Positions 1-12,310 of a stretch of 64,000 bases of DNA are shown here, in pieces. Position 1 is the stretch's first letter. Every line of letters starts with the position of its first letter. The position numbers and the translations under genes are program-made. The notes below the pieces were generated by a model. That model saw nothing but the letters and a program-made list of their open reading frames with translations. It did no database searches and was not told the DNA's origin. This DNA is from Chrysomallon squamiferum (taxonomy: Eukaryota > Mollusca > Gastropoda > Neomphalida > Peltospiridae). Location of the stretch: NCBI GenBank assembly GCA_012295275.1, contig CM022668.1:2193989-2257988 (forward strand). The letters run 5' to 3'.

Positions 1-245
1 AAACACACAGAGACATACAAAAATACGTACATTCAGACATACCCAACCAGACATGCACACACATGCAGAAACTCAGACAGATTACACACATTATATCCAG
101 ATACAAATACTATAGACACACACAGACACACACTTACACAAACATATGATTACACATAAGCACAGATATATACACACACATACACAAACACATACACAAA
201 CACATACAGATACGGACACAGAGACATGCAGACACACGTACAAAG
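1..245. repeat. Degenerate CA-rich microsatellite
   Basis: Imperfect acacatacaca-type low-complexity sequence running from the window edge to just before the fourth visible exon of the DUF4470 gene. No coding signal is seen in it; the long frames across it are repeat-driven. Confidence 0.7.
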
Positions 246-254
246 TCACAATAC

Positions 255-2752
<2,498 letters not shown>

Positions 2753-3118
2753 GTTTTCTTTTGATCTTACTGTGACAGTGTGACTGAAAGTGAAATTTAT
2801 ATTAAATGATTAACAAGAAATTCAAAGTGAAAGTAAAAGTGTACAGAAATGTGTGTATTCGTGTAAACAGCTCATATATGTTGTGTTATTGTGTGTATTC
2901 GATGTATTTGTATTTATATATATGTTCATGTATATGCTTGTGTGTATGTATGTACTTGTGTGTATGTATGTATGTATTTATGTATAAAACATTCAATATT
3001 TTGTGACAGTTAATACCAATATTCTTCTAGAAACCAATACCCTTCAAAAATATATTTAAAACTATTTTAAACACTATTCAGGAGATATCCTTTCTCAAAG
3101 TCTATAAAAAACATAAAA

Positions 3119-3134
3119 AGAAAAAAAAAGAAAG

Positions 3135-3164
<30 letters not shown>
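3119..3164. repeat. Poly(A) tract
   Basis: An A-rich stretch ending in about 30 consecutive A residues, in the upstream region of the DUF4470 gene. It could be a relic retroelement tail or simple slippage; no element is recognisable beside it. Confidence 0.7.
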
Positions 3165-3165
<1 letters not shown>

Positions 3166-3316
3166 TTTGTAAAACTTGACATATCCTTTAAAAACGTTTT
3201 AAAATATTTCCGTACTTTTTATTGAATTAATTTGTAAATCCTGTTGATAGGCGTGTTATTCCAAAATCGCGTAGAGACTAAGATGTCTTTTAGACTCGGG
3301 TTTTTTCTGTAAGCTA

Positions 3317-3328
3317 TGACGTCACGTG
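3317..3328. promoter_or_regulatory. Composite CRE / E-box, TGACGTCACGTG
   Basis: A perfect CREB/ATF palindrome (TGACGTCA) overlaps a perfect CACGTG E-box. It lies about 565 bp upstream of the DUF4470 start codon, in a short CpG-containing stretch unlike the AT-rich surroundings. This suggests the promoter of the minus-strand gene. A role is inferred only from motif quality and position. Confidence 0.45.
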
Positions 3329-3510
3329 CTGTTAGTGGATTTTTCACAGTAGTCTGTAAGTTAAAATATTCTCCTTCATAATTGTACCAACGTCAACGTT
3401 GCGGCGGTTGTAAAGTTTTTTTTTTAATTTTTTTATTTCTGTCTTTACATTGGAATGGAATGGAAAAAAATGAACGTGCTAATCAGAGCAAGCTGTTGTG
3501 AAGCACGTCT

Positions 3511-3553
3511 GCGACGGGCACGCTTTCTGACAGGTCAGCGGGCGTGTCCGTCG
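3511..3553. other. GC-rich inverted repeat (hairpin)
   Basis: Two 12-base arms, CGACGGGCACGC and GCGTGTCCGTCG, pair with one mismatch around an 18-base loop that itself contains the small palindrome TGACAGGTCA. It lies just 3' of the Penelope-like coding remnant. It is strikingly GC-rich for this region and may be a structural part of the element end. Confidence 0.5.
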
Positions 3554-3559
3554 AAAGAT

Positions 3560-6200
3560 TCTTTACATTTGCCCGAGTCAACTTTTATTCCAAATGGTTT
3601 TAGGGTTTTTAACGTGCGAATCCAAAACGCTTCTCGTTCATGTCTCGAGAAATTGACTTGAGACATGGCGTTTGTTCTATTTCAAAATTATCTTCCAATA
3701 TATGACCAGGTAGGTTAAAGTATTTGGCGAGAGCAATATCAACTTTATGCCTAATATCGTATTTGTAACAACCAGTTCTGACTCGTAACATATTGTGTGT
3801 TTGGCCGAAGTACTGTTTTTTACACAAGTTGCATCTTATGAAATACACAACATTTTTGGAATCGCAGTCCAGGTTAGTTCGGATTTGATGTTCACTTTTT
3901 GTTTGTTCGCTGTTGAACTTAGACTGAGATTTTATTATGTCGTGAAGCCTCAATCTGGTGTCTTTGCAGATCGCTGTAGATCCGGTACCCAAGTGAGGTG
4001 GAATATTATGTTGGATTTTACACGGTTTGAATGCGTCTGTTGGATCCAACGGTTTTTCTAATTCTATGTCGGTTTCAGATTTAATGTTCCTTAGAACTCG
4101 TTTTGAATAACCTGTCGATTTCAGAGCGCAAAATAGAACTGAACAGTGCAATAGTTGGTGGGTGTCCGTGGGTTTAAAAAATATTTTGTAAACTAAGTAA
4201 TTTGATTGTTCATATTGTATACCTTTGTAAATTGTTACATCCAAAAATCGCTTTAAGTTTTATATTATCATTTTGTTGATTTAATAATCGAAAATATTTC
4301 CAATATTCGTCTTTAGAATGTTGTCAAATAATAAGACTGTCATCTAAATATCTGAGATATAAAAATGGTTTCTTGATTGCTGTGTTTAGAGCCGATTCTT
4401 CTCATTCTCAGATGTAAATGAAGGCAACATTTGGACTGAAACGCTTGCTCATGAAGCACGCACAAACCTGCTGACACATTTCCACGTTGTATTCAAAGTC
4501 TTTACCCTTTAGCTTAATTCAGGTGATTCCATAATACTTTCTGTTGGTCTGTCTGGATCTGGATATTTTCATACGCTCTCTCAACTGATTCTATACCCGC
4601 ATCGGTGTTTATCTTAGTGTACATGGAATCAGCTTCCAGGGTGACTAAAAAGGAGTTTCGTGATACTTTTGTTCTAGATATTTTAGATAAAAGATCATCT
4701 TTATTTTTAACAAAACTAGCATGTCGGTTTGCAACTGGTTTTAAATAAGAATCAATGTATTAAGAATCAATGTAATAAATGTTGTTAGATTCTGATCCAC
4801 AATCAGAGATGATTGGTCGACCTGGTGGTGTGTTAAAATCTGTCCATGTTATCACTGTCTTGTGTATTTTGGGGAGGAAATAAAATGTCCTAGTCTGAAA
4901 ATCAAATCGTGATGCTATGTAGTTCATCTCTTTTTTGTTTATGTGACCCTTTTCCTGCACACGAACAACAATTCTGTTGAATTTATTTTTATTGGTTGGC
5001 CAAATGGCTTACTCCAATTTTTTATAATATTTCGTGTTATTTAGTTGTCTGTGGGCTTCGCGGATGTAATTTTCCCTTGACAAAATAACAGTTGCTGATC
5101 CTTTGTCTGCCAGTTTGATTATTATTTTGTGATTTTTGCGTGGATTGTTGAAAGCACGTCGTTCCATGACCGAGAGATTTTGTTTATTTTCCAACATTTT
5201 CATAGACTTTTCTCCAGATCAGTTTTTCAATTAGCGGGTGTCCAATGAATTTTCTGTGAATGGTTATTTTTCTCCACTTGAGTTTTTAAAATAATCGGCT
5301 GATTTCATCTTATGTTAAAAAATAACCGTCATCGAGAAGACCTTGTAAACCAGTTTTGGGTTGAGGGGTGGGAACAAAGTTAAGGCCTCGGTTCAATAGA
5401 AACTTTTCAGCGGTTGTGAGAAAGTTATCGTTTCCTGTTAGATTTACGATGTTTGTACCTAACCCTATATTATGGTGGTTATTACCTTTACCTGAACTTA
5501 TTTTAAATTTAAGTTATTTAGCCAATATTTAGATATATATTCTGTTGGCCGTCCCTTCGGTTCAACAGATAAGATCCTGGATCATTTGAAACTCGTTGTT
5601 TGGGATTGCTGGTAGTAGGTTTACATCCCTTAGAGTTTTGGCAGCCAAATTTATTTGTTTTCAGACGTGAATTTTGATTAGCCGAAATTTATCCGAGAAG
5701 TTTATTTCTGCAAAATATATTTTAGTTTTAGTGAATTTCTTCCGGATAGCGCTTATCATGTTTCTTAACTGGTTTGTGCTGGTTCACCGATTTTGGTCCT
5801 TGCAGTTTATTCCTATATTTAAGATTATGTTTTCTGCCTGCAACTTGCTTTTATGGTTAACGACCATTGTCCTAAAGTGATTAAAGTTGGCGCCTGGCTA
5901 GCATTCCACTTGGTCTTGACAATGCACATGTACATTAATCTGTGATAGATTTGATGAGCCAACAATCGTTGGTAAGCGCCACTGTGTTTTATCAGACCCA
6001 GTGTGTCTCTCTTTACAGAATTTAGACAGTCTAAATGTGGGAGATTTTAAGGCTTGGACGAATGATTTAAATGGTTCATTAACTTCAGGAGCGGCGCGTG
6101 GAACTTGAGCTTAGTTTTAGGAATTGGCGGGTTAGCCTTTAAGTCTGAACGTTTACACGGAGTACTCAGCCCGTTTTGGTCTACTTGCATGGGCGGTACC
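3560..6200 (-). mobile_element. Degenerate Penelope-like retroelement (RT + GIY-YIG)
   Basis: The remnants lie in the expected order on the minus strand. They include an N-terminal block with FLLNRGLNFVPTPQPKTG near 5400-5340, a block with IKLADKGSATVILSRENYI (5203-5009), and RT fingers with FYFLPKIHK and PGRPIISDCGSES (4960-4760). RT motif A, with VTLEADSMYTKI, lies near 4650, and the RT YLDD box near 4340. The frame 4244-3609 carries FFKPTDTHQLLH and then a GIY-YIG-type endonuclease with VVYFIRCNLCKKQYFGQT, including the CxxC that precedes the YIG-like part. The C-terminal REAFWIRTLKTLKPFGI is in another frame near 3640-3580. Several stops and frameshifts, including two stops before the YLDD box, show that the copy is dead. 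The region 5420-6200 probably holds the 5' part, but no clear homology remains. No terminal repeats were identified by eye. Confidence 0.8.
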
Positions 6201-6724
6201 AGTTTGGGGGCTGCGATTCTTCACTCTCTTTTTTTATTCCTTTGGGGGTAGCCCAGAAACAACAACAAAAAAATCCGATGTCGTACAATCCGATAATTTT
6301 GTTTTGTAATTTTTTCTTCCTCACTTTTACACATTATATTTAGCTTTATCCAAATCTCACTTACTAACTGAACCTAAAGGACTGATTATTTTGGCCTTAA
6401 GAATTTTCAGGGAATTGACATAATGCTTGATTAGTAAGTGTAGTGTCTGAGCTGCCCAGTTTTAGTTTAGGTTCAAATCAAAAGTCACATATTGATTTTA
6501 AGTCCGGTTTTATAAAATAATTTAATTATTTTAGTTTTCTTTGAAGGACTTGAGAGAGAGTAGATTGGGCGAGATATGATGTATGCACTGCAGAACGCCA
6601 TACATCAGCTTTACTAAACTTGGCAGAAGGTTTGTTTTCTTGCTTTTTGATTTTTGGCATTCTGTTTTGCCATGTTTTCAAAGGTGAATATATATACACA
6701 CAAAAGAAGGAAAAAAATATATAT

Positions 6725-7545
6725 ACAGCAAAACAAAAGTACAAGTAGATAAGTATACAAAACAAAATTACAAGTAGATAACCACACAAAACAAAATTAC
6801 AAGTAGATAAGTATACAAAACAAAAGTACAAGTAGATAACCACACACAACAAAAGTACAAGTAGATAAGTATACACAACAAAATTACAAGTAGATAACCA
6901 CACACAACAAAATTACAAGTAGATAACCACACACAACAAAAGTACAAGTAGATAACCACACACAACAAAAGTACAAGTAGATAAGTATACAAAACAAAAT
7001 TACAAGTAGATAACCACACACAACAAAACTACAAGTAGATAACCACACACAACAAAAGTACAAGTAGATAACCACACACAACAAAAGTACAAGTAGATAA
7101 GTATACAAAACAAAATTACAAGTAGATAACCACACACAACAAAACTACAAGTAGATAACCACACACAACAAAAGTACAAGTAGATAACCACACACAACAA
7201 AAGTACAAGTAAATAACCACACACAACAAAAGTACAAGTAGATAACCACACACAACAAAAGTACAAGTAGATAAGTATACACAACAAAAGTACAAGTAGA
7301 TAAGTATACACAACAAAAGTACAAGTAGATAAGCATACACAACAAAAGTACAAGTAGATAAGTATACACAACAAAAGTACAAGTAGATAACCACACACAA
7401 CAAAAGTACAAGTAGATAACCACACACAACAAAATTACAAGTAGATAACCACACACAACAAAAGTACAAGTAGATAACCACACACAACAAAAGTAAAAGT
7501 ACATAACCACACACAACAAAAGTACAAGTAGATAAGTATGTACTT
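6725..7545. repeat. 29-bp minisatellite, about 28 copies
   Basis: Tandem units of the type acaagtagataaccacacac, with the variable positions aagt/aatt and ccacac/gtatac, repeat every 29 bp. Because 29 is not a multiple of three, the minus strand cycles through its frames every 87 bp. Stop codons are absent over hundreds of bases, so large leucine/cysteine-rich frames appear without being genes. Confidence 0.9.
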
Positions 7546-7609
7546 ACAAAAAAGAAAGAATGTTTACACTGTCTGGCTGGCATTATCTCTGCATGAATGT
7601 ATTATTTGT

Positions 7610-7890
7610 ATGTATGTCTGTCAGTACATATGTATGTATGTATGTATGTATGTATGCATGTGTGTATGTATGTTATGTATGCGTGTATGTATGTATGTAT
7701 GTATGAATGTATGGATGTGTGTATGTATGTTATTATGTATGCGTGTATGTATGTATGTATGTATGAATGTATGGGTGTATGTATGTATGTATGCGTCAAT
7801 GTATGTATGTATGTGTGTATGTATGTACGTGTGTATGTATGTCTGTATGTGTGTATGTGTGTATGTATGTATGTATGTATGTATATGTAC
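7610..7890. repeat. (ATGT)n microsatellite
   Basis: An interrupted ATGT tetranucleotide array with ATGC, GTGT and ATGA variants. It lies next to the 29-bp minisatellite. No gene is present. Confidence 0.9.
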
Positions 7891-8105
7891 GTGTTTCTGT
7901 CTACAAGTCTAAACATGTATATCTAATATATGTGTTTGTCTGATGCAATATATATGCGCATAGTTTCGTCTTTCAGTAAGAAAAAGTAAGTATTGTGACC
8001 TACATTTGATGTTTGCTTACGAGAATTGACGCGTAACGAGAAATGAAATTATAAAAATAATTTATTCATGAAGACTACAAAATATTTAATTAACAGGTAA
8101 CTTAC

Positions 8106-8345
8106 CTTGCTGCAGGTTCGAGTCTTCACGTCTCCAGATTTAGCGACACGACGTAACAAACTACGCAAAGCGATATCGAAAGAAAGATTTTGAATTTCCA
8201 AGAAAAATGGGTGAATAATAATCACGTGACAGAGTGTATAGATCGAGTGTTCTCTAGTTATTGAACTCTGATTAGTATGACAGGTTCTAATATTCCTGAG
8301 AAACTCAGCCAAGTAGTTGTCACGAATAATGAGTAGTTGTGGGTA
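8106..8345 (-). other. Orphan exon-like coding block with consensus donor
   Basis: On the minus strand an open frame reads LLIIRDNYLAEFLRN, then IRTCHTNQSSITREH, and ends DVKTRTCSK at a strong splice donor (CAAG|GTAAGT at 8106). The amino-acid composition looks protein-like rather than repeat-like. The pattern EFLRNIRTC..NQ..I distantly recalls the Ataxin-10 family, but I cannot confirm that. No convincing splice acceptor precedes it, and no partner exons were found between the dead Penelope-like element and the methyltransferase. It may be a relic or a misplaced exon. Confidence 0.35.
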
Positions 8346-8514
8346 AAAAGTAAATAAATTTTGTTTACAGAATATTTTTATCTACAATTACTCTCCATTA
8401 TAATTTAAAATTTAAACCGTAAAATGATGATGATAATAATAACAATAATATTATTAAAATTAAGTATGATGATGATGATGCTGATAATAACAGTAGTAAA
8501 AATGATGATAATAT

Positions 8515-8675
8515 GTATGAATGTATGTACGTGTTTCGATCAATCTATACATGTATGTCTAAAGTATGTATTTGATATATATAATGAATAATGTGACCTA
8601 CATTTGACTGTTGACTTGCTGCAGATTCGTGTCTTCTCGTCTCCAGATTTAGCAATACGACGTAACAAGTGTGTG
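8515..8675 (-). repeat. Diverged partial duplication of the orphan exon end
   Basis: The segment matches about 7880-8160. It includes shared gtgacctacatttga and a second copy of the exon end, here encoding LLRRIAKSGDEKTRICSK against LLRRVAKSGDVKTRTCSK. The donor GT after the CAAG is lost in this copy (AAGTCAAC). Confidence 0.6.
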
Positions 8676-9069
8676 CGTGTGTGTGTGTTTATATGTACTC
8701 ATGTATAACTATGTCTACACATGTATGTATGTATATCTGCGTATCTAATGTGAGATGTACTCAAATATGGTAATATTTTTACTTCTGATCAAAAACAAAA
8801 CATCATAAAGTGAATTTAACAGATAAAAGTGTAAAAACCTGTACATACACACCTGTGTGTATGAACAGGTTTTTACACTTTTAGCTGTCAAATATTGACT
8901 GTTATATTTAATTTAGTAACAGCAGCTTCTCTATAATAATTCTTTACATAAACACGACATCACATACCATGCATTTTGACAAACTAGTCAAAATATAAAA
9001 ACTAGTGTACAGCACTATTCTGCACTACAGTGACAAAAATCAGTCAACACTAATAAAATATTAAAAATA

Positions 9070-9075
9070 TTTATT
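9070..9075 (-). other. Candidate poly(A) signal of the methyltransferase gene
   Basis: AATAAA on the minus strand, 15-20 bases after the TGA at 9092-9090. This is unusually close to the stop codon but is the first signal present. Confidence 0.35.
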
Positions 9076-9089
9076 AAACAACACACAAG

Positions 9090-11775
9090 TCAAATGACCT
9101 TTTTCTTCTGTTTCAAACTTTCTGACTTTGTTTGTGAATTTTCTATTTCTTTGTGAACGTCTGACTCGGAGTTTTCGAAAACGTGTAAATGAGAATCTTC
9201 TCTTTCTCTGTGTTCTTTATTCACACTTTTTTCAACACTGTCCAAATCATCGAGTTCTGTCTCAAACATGTCGTAATTTATCTCTTTCTGCGTCACTTCT
9301 GCGAATATGGCTTCGAAGCGTTTCCCTCCTTCACTGAGGTATTTGATGTTGACATTTTCAAACCCGTAGTGGTCCAGACACAACATGTAATTCAAGGGGT
9401 CAGTGAGAGGGGCTGGGAGCAAACCAAGCTTATTGATTTCTTTAATGCGATTTACATTGATTGTCGTCACCATGACAGCACCAGGCTTCATCACTCTATA
9501 TAGCTCACGCAATGCTTCGCGCATGCTGGGCCAAAAATAGTAACAGTTGCAGTGAAAGACGACATCAAACGTGTCTGTGTTGAAAGGTAAACTGTCCACT
9601 GTTCCCAGGTACAGAGTTATCTTCCCTTCACTTATCTGTTTCTCTAGTCTCTTTGTTGCCATGGAGAACATGTACTCAGACGGATCCACTCCGTATACCT
9701 TTCCAGAACCGTCTAGAAATAAAACATCAACAAAGTTACCTATGTAAATTAATTTCAAAAAGTAAATGTAGATGATTTGTTTATTTTTAACCGTCATTTT
9801 AAGCTTATAGGATTATTACTATATTATAATTACTGTTGTTGTTGCGGTTATTATTCTTTCTTTCCTTCTTTATTAATTTATTTGAGACACAATCTCTATT
9901 TTAAATGTAAACACACTAAAATTTTTAAAAGAAACAGAGAGAAAGAAAAAATAAATGCTACAGAATGAAAAAAAGAGTCAAGTGTCAAAAAACTGGGCAG
10001 ACAAAAAAAAAATACAAACTGACATAAAATATGGACAGTTACATACAAAGTGAAAGATTAAAAAGGAATGGACAGTTAAATACAAACAGAGAGACAAAAT
10101 TTGGATACACAGTTAAATACAAACTCACAGACAAAAATGGATTCAGATAATTACAAACTGACAGGCAGTAAAATAAACTGAAAGACAGGTACATACAAAC
10201 TGAAAGATTAAAAAGGAATGGACAGTTAAGCTGACATCTAAACAAACAGAAGAAGAGTTAAACACAAACTTTTTACATGTTGGTATGCTGCCTCTAAACC
10301 AATTCCAACTCCAAAAAAATTATTTCAGAACTTTGTGGTGTGGTTTGATGTCACACAAATTAACCAAACCGAACAGCGTTCTCTTCCAGGAAAGTGTTTC
10401 TCTTCCTGAACACTCTCTAAAACATTTATTTCAAAAACAAGTTAACCAAACACTCTCCAAAACATTTATTTCAAAAACAAGTTAACCAAACCTTTCCTAA
10501 AAACATTTATTTCAAAAACAAGTTAACCAAACCTTTCCTAAAAACATTTATTTCAAAAACAATTTAACCAAACCTTCCCTAAAAAATTATTTCAAAACTA
10601 AATAAACCAAACTTGCTCTAGAAGAAACATGAGTCGTACACTCCTAGAGCTAGCAGGTTTACTGAGTTGTCAACACATTACTGACTAAATGTATTCTGTG
10701 TAAGATATTATCTGCGAATCTTTAATTTTGTTATAGGAAACCAATCTTGGCTGATAATAAAGTAATGATTGCAAATAAAGAAACAAACACCTAAAAAACA
10801 GTATGAACTTTGACTTTTTCTCTTCTTTCTCACACTATAGTTAAATGTGTTTGAAATATAAAACAAAGAATGTTCAGACAAACAGTGGCAATTTGTTTTT
10901 TTAATTTATTAAATAATGAGTTGATTGTTGTTAAAAACTGCTAAACGTATCAATCTGTGAGCTATTTCTAGATTTCAATTAATTCAAACTTATTATTTTT
11001 ATACTGTGTTAAAGTTGACCAATATAAAGAAACACAATTCTCAAATGGATGTCCATAAATTTATTTGTGACAGAAAATTAATAATTAAAAACAACTGGAA
11101 GTTATTAGTTATTATTTTTGTAAATTTAAAATGTTAAATAATCAATTCACCTGGTGTCATGACATTTTCTCATACTACATTTAATTTTTACATTTAATAT
11201 ATATTTATCTTTAATCATTAATTATTATAACCAAGTAAATTTTGAAATAGTATAATGACATTATGTTATTTTCTAAGTCTCTGTCAAACACAAAAAGCCT
11301 GTTAATTTTATTTTTTATTTTATATCATAAGGAATAAATAATAAATATAACATTCTCCTTAACTGCAATGTGTAGAAAAATAAAAGTGTCAAAATCACAA
11401 TAAAATAGAAAGAAAATTTAATTATGACTTCAGAATGGAAGTATCTTTTTTAATTAAGATATACAAGACCAAAACTGTAACAGTAAAAACATACAAATAT
11501 TGAAAGACACCTAGACCACTGAGAATTGATTCTGTAACCAGTCACATCTCAGACTATCACTGTCACTACTGACATGTTCACTACAACAAAAAGAAAAGTA
11601 TTAAACTTACTGAAATGTACATTCCAAACAGCCCTTTCTGTGGCATCTTCATGTTCATCGCAACCTGTCTGTGAAACCACGCCCGAACCCATGATGCCAT
11701 TTTCTGAACAAAGAAAAACAGAAAAATAAGAACAACTGCACAGAGAATGAGAAGAGTGTACATTGAGGCTAACAT
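9090..11775 (-). CDS. Membrane-anchored SAM-dependent methyltransferase, middle exon damaged
   Basis: Three exons on the minus strand: 11775-11611, 10416-10270 and 9712-9090 (stop TGA). The first encodes a start ATG, a hydrophobic segment rich in L, V and F that probably anchors the protein, and then WVRAWFHRQVAMNMKMPQKG. The last encodes GKVYGVDPSEYM (post-motif I acidic loop), FNTDTFDVVFHCNCYYFWP, and ALRELYRVMKPGAVMVTTIN, which are class I (Methyltransf_11-like) motifs, followed by a charged tail. The middle exon should supply motif I. It reads RVFRKRNTFLEENAVR, then breaks, and recovers as FGVGIGLEAAYQHVK in another frame, with in-frame stops. Removing an 11-base excess gives a 136-nt exon that restores phase with both neighbours and a 307-residue protein. 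The copy is therefore a recent pseudogene, an inactive allele or an assembly error. The substrate is unknown. Confidence 0.7.
10030..10240. repeat. Irregular minisatellite (gacagttaaatacaaac type)
   Basis: Repeated blocks such as ggacagttacatacaaa and tgaaagattaaaaaggaatg fill the intron between the middle and last methyltransferase exons. The 20-base block aagattaaaaaggaatggac occurs twice. No coding signal is seen. Confidence 0.7.
10411..10615. repeat. 40-41 bp minisatellite abutting the methyltransferase middle exon
   Basis: About five units of the type aacatttatttcaaaaacaa plus gttaaccaaac follow the exon acceptor at 10417-10418. The second unit also repeats cactctc from the first bases of the exon. 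On the minus strand most units contain an acceptor-like ATGTTTT(T)AG. Confidence 0.85.
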
Positions 11776-12258
11776 ACTCAGATTTGATACAGCTTTTCTA
11801 CTTTTAAGTTAAACAGATTATGTTTGAACAAGGAAAACTTTTCTATGCTGGGTACTCTACTGTCAAATATATCTGTAACAGTCACATTTACATCTGTAAC
11901 AGTCAGTTATATTGTCACAGTTTGTGTTACGTCAAGCATGTAACAGTCTGTTGTCAATAACATGTATAGCACTGTCAGTCTGTTGTCAAGTATGTCTGTA
12001 AAACTGTCAGTCTGTTGTCAAGTATGTCTGTAACAGTGTCAGTCTGGTATGTAATGTTTTAGCAAAATAATACACAAAATACAAAACTGAGTGTAAGGAA
12101 GGAAGTTGAAATATTCTCTTCTTTATAACCATCACCACACCTACAAGTTAACATTTTATATCCTCAAACATTTCCTTGTCACAACTCACACACTGAAACA
12201 TTTTAAGAATTTCTAGCTGACTTTCACCAGTGAAATTCATTATGTTATTTGTGAAAAG

Positions 12259-12310
<52 letters not shown>

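Noticed and set aside
3511-3553. Hammerhead ribozyme beside the Penelope-like element.
   Set aside because: A CTGA and a GAAA are present, but the CUGANGA core is absent on both strands and the outer arms pair with each other instead of forming separate stems I and III.
6725-7545. Regular 29-bp repeats could suggest a CRISPR-like array.
   Set aside because: Units are directly adjacent with no unique spacers, and the window is eukaryotic with introns.
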